DNA of 64,000 nucleotides from Parastagonospora avenae f. sp. tritici 18332-5 (lineage: Eukaryota; Ascomycota; Dothideomycetes; Pleosporales; Phaeosphaeriaceae): positions 496,001 to 560,000 of the forward strand of contig JAFJTR010000007.1 in assembly GCA_022559985.1 (NCBI GenBank). The letters run 5' to 3'. Within the stretch, counting starts at the first letter, position 1. Each line of letters starts with the position of its first letter. The notes below the pieces were generated by a model. The model did not search any database. It was not told where the DNA came from and was given only the letters and a program-made list of their open reading frames with translations. Shown in pieces: positions 52,498 to 63,170 of this stretch. Position numbers and translations under genes: made by a program.

Positions 52498-53863
52498 GCG
52501 GAGATTGTACAAGCAAGCATTGGGCAGAGGGCACACAGGGAGAGAAAGCCGTAGAGGGCCTGCAACAGATGCGGCCGCAACGGACATTAGTACGATATTG
52601 GGATGTGTAACAGGTAGTGATATAGACTACATCTCGACACGACAGAGTCAGTGTACTGCAGGCTACCGGGTGCGACGGAATGCGACTAGGATCTGGCCGT
52701 TGCATTCGAAGCCCAACGATGCTGCGTATGGAACTGAGGCTATTGAATGTGCAATCCGTTTTCCTCGCAGTCACTGAGACAAGGTGAGAGGCGATGGTTA
52801 AGGTTACGCCGTGTACGAATACGAGGCCTTGGCAATAGACGGTGCGAGTCTGGCCATGTGGTGGTGGGAATTGGGGTTGCAAGCACGCGGCAGGTCCTCT
52901 CCAGTCGTTTCCTGTAGGATAGGACAAAGGCAATGGGGCAAAGCTCAGCTCACGATGTACCTGAGCCCAAGCAGCGTGGTTCGTGGAGTTTGATTAGGCC
53001 CATCTGCTGCATCAGGTGCGCTCGCCAAATGAAAGCGGTTCGGAAAGGAGCCACTAGCACGCTAAAAACGGCAACCAGCTGAAACTGGAAGGAATCCGAG
53101 AGGGCGGGTGTCACGAGACGACTGAGCGTTCGGTGGAACTGCCATGGCATCCCGCTGCAGCTGGTTTGTTGTGATGCGAGAGTGGGCGCTGTGGACGGTA
53201 GCACTGAGCACACAGCATCGTGGAGTTGCGGCTCTCGTGCAAGGGCGCCAATCACTGCCAGATGGATGTGCAACTCAGGCTGCAAGGCGCGCGAGGGCCA
53301 CAACGGCGTGCTGCAGGGCCGGCCATATCTAGCGCGCCCGATTCGCTGCATCTTATTTTAGCAAGGGGAAGAACCCCAGACGCACTTGGTTTGATGGCCT
53401 AGTCGTTGCCAAGCGCTTCAGGAGGTGCAGAGGAGTTTGGCCATTGCACGCGGGTGAAAGCCGATCCCTCGACTAGAACATCGCGAGGCCTGCTGTGTCT
53501 GACCGTCGACAAGTCTCTGACTGCCAATTCCAACGCGGCTCTTGCTGTCGTATCCGCTCCTTCGCTGCTGCTCCCATATCGCTAGACGTACCAGAGATCT
53601 GCGACCTCACGCCTAACCACCGCCCACCACCACAACCACACTATTGGCACTGCCTCCCCGGGCCCCGGCACCCTTCGCCGCCAGCGCATTCCCTCCAGCT
53701 TCGAGTGCCCGACCTCTCTGCGCCAGCCTGCACGCATCATTCCCACCTATTTGCCGTTTCACTGCACGCATGAAGACGCAGCGTCATCGCCCGACCACCG
53801 CCCGCTCCGCTTCCATGACCCATCCTTGCTGAGTTGCATCATCAACCACCATCTGCCTTCACC
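52498..53863. other. Long 5' region of the Sel1-repeat gene
   Basis: About 1.37 kb without a supported exon. The last 300 bp are strongly pyrimidine-rich (C and T blocks before the ATG), as in promoters of many highly regulated fungal genes. Several short frames cross it without motifs. Confidence 0.4.
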
Positions 53864-56035
53864 ATGGCAAACCGCTTCGACCGCCCCGGCGGCCTCGAGC
53901 GCTCGCACTCGTTCGAGCCTCCCCGCTACAATAGCGACGTCGCGACCCTGGCCAGCTCCAGCATGAACAGCCTGTCGCTCGCCGACCTCCCCAGCCCGCG
54001 CGCTGGCGAAGTGCCTCCTGCGCTCTCTCCGCTCGACGCGCTCGCACTCCAAGGACGACTGCTCGCCAAGCGCTTCGAGCAGGCCGATAAGACTGGCCGC
54101 CGCCTCAGTCGACTGGCGCCTCTCACCATCCAGAACGAGTTCGGGAACCGTCCCGGCTACTTCTCCAACCTGTCCTCTGGCGTCAACTCTCCCGAAGATG
54201 CAGGCGCTCTCAACGCCCAGCACGCGGAGCCCTCGCCGCAGTTTACCGTGCCCGACAAGCACAAGTCCTTCTATCCGCAGTTTGGCGGCGACGAGCCCTA
54301 CTATGGCCAGAACCTGCTTGCGCGCAACCCCATGGGCACCATCGAAGAGACCAGCCCCATGTCCTCACCGCACCAGCCACAGAGCTACTTCGACATCCCC
54401 AGATCGCGCTCCCCAGATGCAGCTGAGCCTCGCATCGGCGGTCTGCGCGAAGCCACGCCTATCACCCCGAGCGCGCCTGCACCGACATCGCAGCTCTACC
54501 TGAGCCCGCAGAGGCAGCCATCCACAGACTCGCAGTCGAGGTCACAGCCGCGAGGCAACCTGCTGCCTCCCCGCTCCTCGAGCTCTCTCCACTCTCAGCG
54601 CTCGCCGCGCATGTCACCAAGCATCCGATCTGTGCCCGGCGACAATGGCTCTGACGTCGAGGACATGTCACTGAGTGGCTCTTATGACTCGATCAAACAA
54701 CACCGCAACCTGTCGCCCGCGTCCAGTCTGTCCCGGACTCACTCGCCCTTCACGCCCGCAACAGCTGCAACGATTCCGCGTTCGCCCTCGGTCTCTTCCG
54801 ACGTCTCTGCCAGCGGTCCCCTTCCGCGTCCTTCTTACAACTTCTCGCGACCAATCAGCAGGCAGAGCACGCGACCATCTATCGACGTGCCGTCACGACA
54901 GCTTTCTGAGGACAGTGTCTACCGGAGGCCATCCTACGACAGCCAGTCCATTCGTCAGGACATAACTTCCAGCCCAAACACCAGCTATGCCAACGAGACT
55001 GTACATACCCCCGTCAGCATGGCCAGTGAGGACTTCCGTCGCTCTGGCGACTTCACCAGCAACCCCGCGCCATCTTATACATACACCAAGTTCAACCTGC
55101 CGCGAGGGCGGCCAGTGGATCGAAAATCTGTCGGAATCGAAGACTTCTTCAAGAGTCAGATTACCTGGGACCAGCCCAGCGCAGGCCAGGAACGACCTCC
55201 ATCTCCGGAATCCCCACCCCGCTCTTTCGAATCGTCCCGCATACGACAGGACTTCGCGGCTGCCCGCGATGCGTCTATCGACCACGGTGCCCCGTCACTC
55301 ACTTCTAGCAACAGCACAATCCGTGCTCGACGAGCTGGTTCGGCAGACACCACTGCGCAAGAGCACTGCGACATCGGTCTCGAGCTCCACGAGGCTGGCG
55401 AATTACTCAAGTCAACCTATCATCTCCGCCTGGCCGCCCGAGCAGGCCTCCCCGAGGCCATGTTCTGGTACGGCTTGGCCTGCCGACATGGCTGGGGCAT
55501 GCGCGAAAACAAGGCAGAGGCCGTGCAGTGGCTCCGCCGCGCCGTGGACTCTGGTCAGCTAGAAGTCGCTGAAGACGAGGACACCTCGAAGCCGGCAGAT
55601 CAACTCAAGAAGAAACAGCACCGGGCACAGTACGCCGTTGCCATCTACGAGCTTGGCAAATGCTACATGAACGGCTGGGGTGCTGCCCAAGACAAGTCAC
55701 TTGCTCTTCGCTGCTATGAGATCGCCGGAAACTGGGGCGACGCTGATGCCTTGGTCGAAGCCGGCTACTGCTACGCGGAAGCCGTTGGCACCAAGAAGGA
55801 CATGAAGAAGGCTGCAAAATTCTACCGTGCTGCCGAAGCCAAAGGCGTGAGCATGGTGGGCAACAGCTGGATCCACAAAGAAAAGTACATGGACGATGGC
55901 TCTGCAGGCGACTCGCGCTCTGTCCGCTCTGGAAGATCCGCCAAGAAGGATAACACGAAAGACAAGGCTCGTGACAAGAGTCGCACGCGCACCATCTTTG
56001 GCCGCAAGAAGAGCCACACCGCTACCTCGACCTAG
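53864..56035 (+). CDS. Sel1-repeat protein (Dsf2-like)
   Basis: Single exon, 723 residues from MANRFDRPGGLERSHSFEPP; the ATG has a strong ACC-ATG-G context, and the in-frame ATG ten codons upstream does not. The first 500 residues are disordered and rich in Ser, Pro and Arg with many potential phosphorylation sites. The C-terminal part carries Sel1 repeats: STYHLRLAARAGLPEAMFWY, GLACRHGWGMRENKAEAVQW, YAVAIYELGKCYMNGWGAAQ and AGYCYAEAVGTKKDMKKAAK. The end is basic (KSRTRTIFGRKKSHTATST). The layout resembles yeast Dsf2 and related chitin-synthase or morphogenesis-linked Sel1 proteins; the cellular role here is inferred. Confidence 0.85.
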   Translation: MANRFDRPGGLERSHSFEPPRYNSDVATLASSSMNSLSLADLPSPRAGEVPPALSPLDALALQGRLLAKRFEQADKTGRRLSRLAPLTIQNEFGNRPGYFSNLSSGVNSPEDAGALNAQHAEPSPQFTVPDKHKSFYPQFGGDEPYYGQNLLARNPMGTIEETSPMSSPHQPQSYFDIPRSRSPDAAEPRIGGLREATPITPSAPAPTSQLYLSPQRQPSTDSQSRSQPRGNLLPPRSSSSLHSQRSPRMSPSIRSVPGDNGSDVEDMSLSGSYDSIKQHRNLSPASSLSRTHSPFTPATAATIPRSPSVSSDVSASGPLPRPSYNFSRPISRQSTRPSIDVPSRQLSEDSVYRRPSYDSQSIRQDITSSPNTSYANETVHTPVSMASEDFRRSGDFTSNPAPSYTYTKFNLPRGRPVDRKSVGIEDFFKSQITWDQPSAGQERPPSPESPPRSFESSRIRQDFAAARDASIDHGAPSLTSSNSTIRARRAGSADTTAQEHCDIGLELHEAGELLKSTYHLRLAARAGLPEAMFWYGLACRHGWGMRENKAEAVQWLRRAVDSGQLEVAEDEDTSKPADQLKKKQHRAQYAVAIYELGKCYMNGWGAAQDKSLALRCYEIAGNWGDADALVEAGYCYAEAVGTKKDMKKAAKFYRAAEAKGVSMVGNSWIHKEKYMDDGSAGDSRSVRSGRSAKKDNTKDKARDKSRTRTIFGRKKSHTATST

Positions 56036-57164
56036 TCCTGACATCCCAGTCCACGTGCCCACGATCTCCTTCTTTGTACATTGGCGATGGCGTCCTTGGA
56101 TCTGCGGCCGGCTCCTTGCTTTTGCATATACCACTTCGACTTTTTGCGTTTATACTCCCTCTCATTCGATTGTTCACTATTCTCCACCTGCCTGGCGCAT
56201 GGCTTGGCTCCTCTACATATCCCCCCACGTTTCGACACCTCGACTATAGCAATTTCCTTTTTGAGTTCTATTTGTGATCTACCTTTTTCCTTTGTTTATG
56301 ATTTCCCTTGCTCTCCTGGTTTGAGCTTTTCCTTCTCATGCGAATTTTCGATACCGTGCTGGCAATCATCTTGCACATAATTCTGATTTCGGCAACTGGT
56401 TGTTTGCCGGCTGGGTTTCCTCTTGCGCGGCCTGGGTAATGAAGAGTGCAAGAATTAATTCTTTCTGTTCGTCGCCTGGAGAGTTACGACGTTGTGTATA
56501 GGGTGGTGGATGTTCTTTTTCGGGAAAATAGGAAAGCTGTGTAAAGTGGAGTAGATGTGCGCCTTTATGCTTCTACTGTAGAAAGAAAGTCCCTGGGAAA
56601 ATTTGCGAGGAAATAAAAATATACTACACACAGCTTTATGTGCACGTCGCTTTTGATGCCTGGAAACACGCAAACCTACCCAGAACACGCACCTCAACTT
56701 CATGCCCCCTGAATCTTCATTATCCCTCCCACAAAATAATTCTCATCCTTCTGACACGCCTGAGGCTCCACAGCTTCTGCAATCTCCCATGCCCTCCTCT
56801 GCCAGACCACAACTCCTCTAAAAGCACCAGTTAGAAAGATGTGCTGGTCTTATGGAATGGTTTGGAGGAGTGGGAATGATGAGTAAACACATGAGACTAT
56901 GTTAGCGCAGGAAAGTAAAGCTTTGGAGTTGGTGGTGTTTTACTTGTATGTAGAGACGCGGTGGCGAGTGAGATGAATGCATGTGTCATCCGATATGTGG
57001 GGATGGTTCAATGTACTTGGAATGTTTAACGAGGATCGCAGCAGTGAAGTGGGAGCAGTGTTGCCTCATTGATAAAGCATCTGTCAAATGCGCTCAGGAA
57101 AGATCGCTTGGTATACTTCGAGGTGTAGTAGGTAGCCACCTGCAGCACCAGATCTCATCGAGAC
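56036..57164. other. 3' region of the Sel1-repeat gene
   Basis: About 1.1 kb, T-rich, with no supported gene. Short frames at 56074-56380 and 56455-56703 overlap each other and have hydrophobic composition caused by T-rich sequence. Confidence 0.4.
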
Positions 57165-57875
57165 CTACAGTGCCCGCTCAACTCGCACAAACTTAGCTTC
57201 AAGGTTGCCGCCTCCTTCGAAGAATGACTCGAGGACCTCTACAACGACCTCGAACTGCGGCGATCTCATACACGTACCCTCGGCAATAGTTCTCGCCATC
57301 TCTTCAGCAAGCAATTTGTGAACACTCGAACTCATATAGTTTCTCTCAATTACGAGTTCCACACGCCGAATGCCCCGAAAGCCTTCGATGGAGTGATTAG
57401 CAAAGTAATGCAGCGTTGCCTCGGAGCTGGAACGCAGTCGTAGAACGGATATGGTCTGTCGCTTGAGCGCCAAGCAGCTCAGGAATTGCCAAACGTCTGC
57501 GTTGTAGCAGGTAGTAATGTGGAAATCGTTGAGTGCGTATGGGAGCGAGGCGGTTTCGTCGTTGATCTGGCGGCACACGCTGATGAAGCCGTGCTATGTC
57601 GCTGTGGTTTGCATGTTTCGTCCGTGAAATCACCCTCCATGCCGAAAGTGCCGCCGAAAGTGCCCGGGCGGCCCCTTCCGTCGTAAGAAATAGTCCTTCT
57701 CTGTGAAGACGTAGTCGTAAATCTTCAGTCGGAGTTCTGCAGGTAGGCGCAGGAGGGGAGACTCAAGAGAGTTCTTGGTCGTGCTGATGATGGTCAGTGA
57801 CACTCGTTCACGAGTCTGTGGAAGAATAACTTACATCTCGTCGAGGGTTCTAGCGTTAGACATTCGTTCAGCCAT
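57165..57875 (-). CDS. Small F-box-like/2EXR-like unknown protein
   Basis: Three exons (57835-57875, 57634-57783, 57165-57579) with introns of 51 and 54 bp give 201 residues. Exon 2 encodes SPLLRLPAELRLKIYDYVF, the common N-terminal motif of F-box-like/2EXR fungal proteins. Exon 3 continues VCRQINDETASLPYALNDFH, matching the usual next element of these families. The second intron (donor GTGATT) is required because exon 2 otherwise ends at a stop. Such proteins form large, variable families in Pezizomycotina with no clear function. It stands about 1 kb from the methyltransferase gene. Confidence 0.65.
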
Positions 57876-58953
57876 GTTTGTGATCGGTTGAGTGATGGCA
57901 ACAGAGCGAGCCTAATTGAGGAGTCGCGTAGAGATGGTTGGGGAAGTAAGGTAATGAGAAAAGCCCACCCGAGTGGCAGCCATATTTATAGCTGTAAGGT
58001 GTGTGTTAGTGTGTGAGTGCCTGGAGCTATCAAGAGTGAATCGGGTGTTTCTATCCTAACACCTAGAGCTGTGCCTAGGTGACGTAATCGCCACGGCTAC
58101 AGTCTTCTCTTTCTCACTAATTCCCTTGAGACCCCCGGAATCTAATCTTACATGAATTCTTCATGTCGCCCAACTCATTGCATCAACCCAATAGGGGCAT
58201 GAGAAGTGAGCTCGGAGTCATGAATATCACGATATAACGCTCGGACAGAGCAACATAATTGCACGAGAGGAATTCGCTAAACCACAATAAACTGTTAGGA
58301 ATCTCAGGTGAGACATCAGTGTACACCAGGCTACAGCGTGTATTTCTAGCGCCGTAGAAAAGGGAATCAGTCACTGTTAGCTGATAGTGTAAGTTTAAGA
58401 ACATGCGGGATGATGTAAATAGTGTTAAGAGACATGCGGCGTAATAGCTGCGAAAATACCTAGGCTTCTTCATAATCTCATAAGTGTGCTCCTAAAGACT
58501 ATAAGATTATGATGTGTAGGTGCAGAGCGGGAAACATATTTTGCCGCTACTTGGTGAGGCATGCTTGCGAATGACGTAATCTACCAAAGGGAATAGTGTG
58601 TTGCAGTAAAAATGCTCTAAACTTATGATCGAACATGCAAACAAGAAATGCAGGTGTTTTCAAAGTTTGCACTCGCCAACCCCTTGAAGACTATTTACGC
58701 TTATCAAGGGAGAGCGGGAGCGAAAAAGCTCTGCCCAGTGATGAGGAGGTCGACCCGCTAAGTGAAGATGGTTTGCAGGTCGCTGTGGAGTGAAAGCCAA
58801 CCTTGGAAGCATGAAAAAGCAGTAAACTCCCCGGCTGGCAAGGCTGCCGATCTTGTGCACTGTTAATTACGGAAAGTGCGGAACCAGCCCTGGTCTTGGC
58901 AGGGAGCGCCACTCCCGTCATCCTAAAGACGGCCTCCACAAACTTCATCCATC
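57876..58953. other. AT-richer spacer before the methyltransferase gene
   Basis: About 1.1 kb, more AT-rich than its flanks. A minus frame at 58183-58473 is hydrophobic and lacks motifs. I searched it by eye for a repeat-containing precursor peptide with Lys-Arg sites and saw none. Confidence 0.4.
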
Positions 58954-60425
58954 TTACGCCCTCTTTTTTGCCGACCAGAACTGTGTGACTGGAATACTTG
59001 TTAGTGTACATTCTCATTGCTCACAAACCAATGGTTAGTACGCACCATAGGTAAATTTTAGTAAAGTCTCTGGCTGCTCGGCATACAGGCTATTGATGCT
59101 CTCCCTGGAGGCATGATCCACATCGAACCCGAGAAGCTCTGCCAACTGGAGCACTTCTTCCGTGGATAGCTGGAGAGCAGTATGTGTGCCCCATTTCAGA
59201 GCTGTGTCCACGTCAGCCCAAAGTAACCCTATGATCAAGTCACACAAATTATTCAAAAGGATGAAACAGCAACGTACGCCCAAGATTGATCCACACTCCA
59301 CCAGGCTTCAGTAATCGATATATGTTGCTTAGGAAGTCTATGACGTTGTTGGAAATGTCAATGAAAAATAGTGTGACAACAGCGTCAAACTTGCTATCCT
59401 GAGGAAACATCTCTAGGAAGTCGCCTTCGACGAGCCTGACCGCCTTGTTTGGCCAGTGGTCCGGAACGGTCAGTACAGTGTAGCGCGACATGGGCTTGGC
59501 CTGATGTGTCCATTTGGTCACAAAGGGCTGCAGGACGTGCTGGTGCAGTGAGCTCGTATGGTTCGTTAGCAGGTGGTAAGTCAGAATGGACCCATAGTCC
59601 AGCTCGTTGGCTGTAACATCGTACCCTGTACTGTTATGAGGTCGTGTCTTCTCAAAGAAGTAGGACAAACGCACCAAGATCAGCGATATCACTTGCTAGT
59701 CTGCCCATGCCGCTTCCAGGTACCAGTACTTTCTGCCCTCTCACGTTCCCGCGGAAATGTTGCTCAAGTCTATTGAGAATAGGAGGAAATACGGCTTGTC
59801 TCTCCTTTGCGCCCTGTGTGCTCCAGTCCCGCGAAAGGTGTCCAAATGCCAAGTCCACGATTCCAAATTCTGCGTCTTCCCCATTCTCGAGCGCTCGCGA
59901 GCCCACGTGGTAACTCTTTCTCGCGATTCGCGCAATCTGCTCTGAAAACCGGGCATTCACTTCTATCCCTTCTCTGGCTTTCTCGAAATGCGCTGGATAG
60001 CCGAGCTTGTTGCTTATGGCCTTCTGCGCGGGTGTTTGCTTGGCATATCTTGCATGCTTCCGCTGGAGTACGTGCTCGGCGAGCAATGGATACTGCTCTA
60101 GGGAGTTGATGCAGTGCGCCAACCCGCTGGGCAAAGAGGGGCGCTTCGTCTTATTCCTCCCTTGAGATGTCTGCACAGATTTGGCAGGCTCGGTGGAAAG
60201 ATCGAAAGCTTCTCTGAAGATTGATCCAGGAGATGTGGCAAGCGTGGAGGCAAAGGTGACGTGAAGGGCTCCAACGCGCTCGGAGAGAGAGGACAGAAGA
60301 AACGCGATGTCAGAAAACGAGACAGAGCCACGGAGGGCGAGGTAGAGGGGAGCAGCGATGCAGAAGATGAGAGTGAAGAAGTTCATGCTGCGCATCGCTG
60401 TGCTTGCGGCTTTGGTTGCACACAC
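58954..60425 (-). CDS. N2227-type SAM-dependent methyltransferase (carnosine N-methyltransferase-like)
   Basis: Four exons (59675-60425, 59278-59625, 59046-59228, 58954-58988); introns of 49, 49 and 57 bp; 438 residues. A hydrophobic segment near the N-terminus (FFTLIFCIAAPLYLALRG) suggests membrane association. The SAM-binding loop is VLVPGSGMGRLASDIADLG, at about 235-250, followed by YDVTANELDYGSILTYHLL. Later elements are VEGDFLEMF, VVTLFFIDISNNVIDF and LLKPGGVWINLG, all typical of the N2227 family. The last exon of 35 nt ends FWSAKKRA. The family N-methylates small peptides such as carnosine; the present substrate is unknown. It is divergent from the tyrosinase gene by 296 bp, suggesting co-regulation. 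Confidence 0.88.
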
Positions 60426-60721
60426 GTGAGGAGAGTAGTTTCTTGATATCCACCAAGAGTACAGGACAAAAATGACCGGAAGAGACGTGAGAACAGCGTA
60501 TGACAGTAAGACACTCTCACAGATAAGGGACCGGGAAGTCGAAGCATTTAGTGCGTCACTAGCAGTAGCTGCTGACGAGCATACTGACCAGGATCTTTTT
60601 TCCCACTAAGCAAGGTAGGATGACTTCCTGCGTATTTAGGCCTCTGATCACACTGAAACTCTGGCAAACTCATTCTCTTCCTTTTTCCGCTCACTCTTTT
60701 CAACCTGGTCGAATCATAGCC
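60426..60721. promoter_or_regulatory. Bidirectional promoter of the methyltransferase and tyrosinase genes
   Basis: 296 bp between divergent start codons. A shared promoter supports joint regulation of the two enzymes. No cluster-specific regulator site could be identified. Confidence 0.5.
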
Positions 60722-61992
60722 ATGGGTCGTTTGACTTTGATACTCTACGTACTCGCCGTTTTCACAAGCGTTTACCCAACTTCTGCACGCGCAAAGAACG
60801 AGGCACAACCACAGAAGTGCATCAAGCTACTGGAACGAAAAGAATGGCGGACATTAACTCGAGAAGAAAAAGCGGAGTGGGTGGGCGCTGTCAAGGTACG
60901 CGCTCCTTCCTCTCTCGGGTTAGTGTGCATGTTACTCTACATGTAGGCTGATACCGAGTAGTGCTTGGCAAGCATACGCCACGAACGACTATCCTTGATG
61001 AAGGATCAGACGGTGCTTGAGGGGAAGAGGAGTCTGTACGACGACTTCTCGTACTCACATGCATTAGTGGAGCACAGTGCGCATAGAAACGCTTACTTCC
61101 TGCCGTGGCGTGGGTACCGTCCCTCAATTCTTCTTTCATCCTCCGATGCAACGCTTACATAACCGTAGACCGCTGGTTCACCCACCTATTCGACACCTCC
61201 CTCCGTAACACTTGCGGCTATGGCGGTCCAACACCATACTGGGATTGGACACGCGATCACGCAGATCTCTTCAACTCGCCAGTGTTCGAGAGCTCGCCTG
61301 AGTATGGATTAGGCGGGACGGGGAACTGTGAAGCCAATATGGACTGTACCGTTACCACTGGCGCTTTTACCCTGTCCGCTGGAGACTTCGAGCTTGCGTG
61401 GCCTATTCCGCATCCCCTGCGGAGGAATTTGACGCTCCTAACCGGCTGGTATGCGCACGAGAGGCCTCAGAACAGCACTCTCAGCCCCGAATTTGTGCAA
61501 AATTCGACAGAGCGTACCACGGGCGACTTCTTCAAATTTCAACACGCAATGACCCTGCTGCATAACCACGTACACAATTTCGTTGGAGGAGACTTGGCGG
61601 GAGACTGTCCCAAGATCCTGCCGGAGAAGGATTGCAAGGGCATGGCCATAAGCTTCACGCCTAATGACCCGCTATTTTGGCTGCATCATGCACAGCTTGA
61701 CCGATTATGGAACAAGGTGAGTGCGCCTGAAATCTTTGCTGATCTTTCGCTCCAAATATCGACTACAGCAAAACTATACTAAAAATTACTTGCGCAGTGG
61801 CAACATCACCACGTTTCCAACTTCGCTGCCTTCTCCGGCATGCCACTAGACCCACACAACACTACGGACCCACACTACGACCGAGACGCACATGCTGATC
61901 ATCTGATGCCCTTTGACGTTCAAAGTGTGCCTGTGACGCCGAGGAGGCTGTTTGACACCGAAGCTTGGCCGCTGTGCTATCGGTATGTGTAA
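60722..61992 (+). CDS. Secreted tyrosinase (UstQ-like copper oxidase)
   Basis: Four exons (60722-60895, 60962-61109, 61169-61716, 61798-61992), introns 66, 59 and 81 bp, give 354 residues. A signal peptide (MGRLTLILYVLAVFTSVYPT) is followed by the type-3 copper domain. CuA ligands are expected at His91, His99 and His108 (SHALVEHSAHR and YFLPWHRWF). CuB ligands are in LLHNHVHNFVGG (His239 and His243) and in NDPLFWLHHAQLDRLW (His280/281). Paired cysteines and NLT and NST glycosylation sites fit secretion. The short form ends LCYRYV without a long C-terminal extension. Small fungal tyrosinases of this type oxidise tyrosine residues of RiPP precursor peptides in ustiloxin-type pathways; other phenols are possible substrates. 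Confidence 0.9.
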
Positions 61993-62183
61993 GGAGAAAT
62001 GATGAATGTCAGACCACACCAATACTGTGTATTCGATTTCTTGCTGTATAGAAGTGACAATACATGTTGCCTCACACAAAGCGCAAAGCGCAAAGTAGAC
62101 TTGTCGATGTCTCATGCAACGTGTACACCTTGCACTTCTCAAGCCTCGTAGGCCTGATTGCTCTTGTGTCCGCCCTATACAAT

Positions 62184-62853
62184 TTATATACTAGACTCTT
62201 GAATTCTCTCATACATCTCTGGCGTCCATCTTTCATGCTGGTCCTCCATCCAATCATGTATTTGTCTCCAGTCTCGGCATGTGTGTACAGTCCCTCCGCC
62301 TGTAGCAACTTTATCCCCATTAGCTATCTTCTTACTCGTACCGCCCGGCTCCAGAGTCGTATCTGCTGCACACAAAATACCCTGTCTTAGGTAATGGAAG
62401 CAGTGCGCGGTGTGGTCCGAACCATCGTCTCCGTTGACGAGCGCTGCGCGTATGTGGTTCAGACAGTGCATTTGATGCCACATAGACACGCCAAATGCGA
62501 AATGTTCCTCCCCTAGAAATGCAAAGCCCTTCCCTGGAGGGCGAATCGCATTCCATTCAGCCCATGCGGGAATGCCTTCCATACCATAGTGAGCCGGATC
62601 ATCATGGAAGGCGGCTTGGATCGTCCGGACCTTCAAAGGAAGCTCACGAGGTCGGTCGCCAACCAGAAAACCTACTATGTGTTAATCGCAACTTTGAGAA
62701 GCTTTTGAGAAGTGTCGTACTATATTCGTGTGTCCCGCGGGTCAAGATGCGGAGAGAGAGAATGAGAGCGCCGAGATTCATAATGAGGCATGCGCTCAGC
62801 GCAGCAACCAGAACGACAGACAAGAGTTTATTGAACATGTTGATGTCCTTCAT
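62184..62853 (-). CDS. UstYa-like (DUF3328) membrane oxidase
   Basis: Two exons (62721-62853 and 62184-62674) with a 46-bp intron (GTACGA donor, ACATAG acceptor) give 207 residues from MKDINMFNKLLSVVLVAALS. One transmembrane segment (about 8-36) precedes the DUF3328 domain. The two defining HxxHC motifs are seen as HQMHC at 111-115 and HTAHC at 132-136, the second followed by FHYLRQGILCAADTTLE. UstY proteins catalyse oxidative cyclisation of RiPP-derived peptides, or related oxidations, in the secretory pathway. The gene is tail-to-tail with the tyrosinase (191 bp). An upstream exon at 62963-63170 could extend it to 299 residues. Confidence 0.88.
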
Positions 62854-62962
62854 AGAGTAATGTGCAGTTGTTTGGAGAAAACAGAGAACTCTCCAGTCAT
62901 GAAACGGGTATGAGTACGCACCTGCGGCTGCAGGCCGTGTCAATTCTCTGTTGAATGGGTAC

Positions 62963-63170
62963 CTGGTCTATCTGCAAAAGTGGGGACATGAGGAAGTGAA
63001 ATGCTGAAATGCTCAAGGATTTCTCGATAGTACCATCCTCTTTGACCAAATTCGTATATCATCAGTGACGCGTACAGCGCTAACTCAAGCGTGCAGAGAA
63101 GCATATGCAGGGCAGGCTTTGGCTCCTCCAAAGATCCCAATACTCCACACGCAGATAAGCTGCCAGTCAT
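62963..63170 (-). other. Possible upstream exon of the UstYa-like gene
   Basis: An open frame starting MTGSLSACGVLGSLEEPKPA with a hydrophobic segment (LHMLLCTLELALYASLMIYE). A 41-bp intron (62922-62962, GTACCC donor, GCCGCAG acceptor) would join it in frame to the UstYa-like exon 1. The intron is shorter than others in the window and would give two membrane segments, which is unusual for the family. It could equally be 5' UTR or a separate small protein. Confidence 0.3.
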
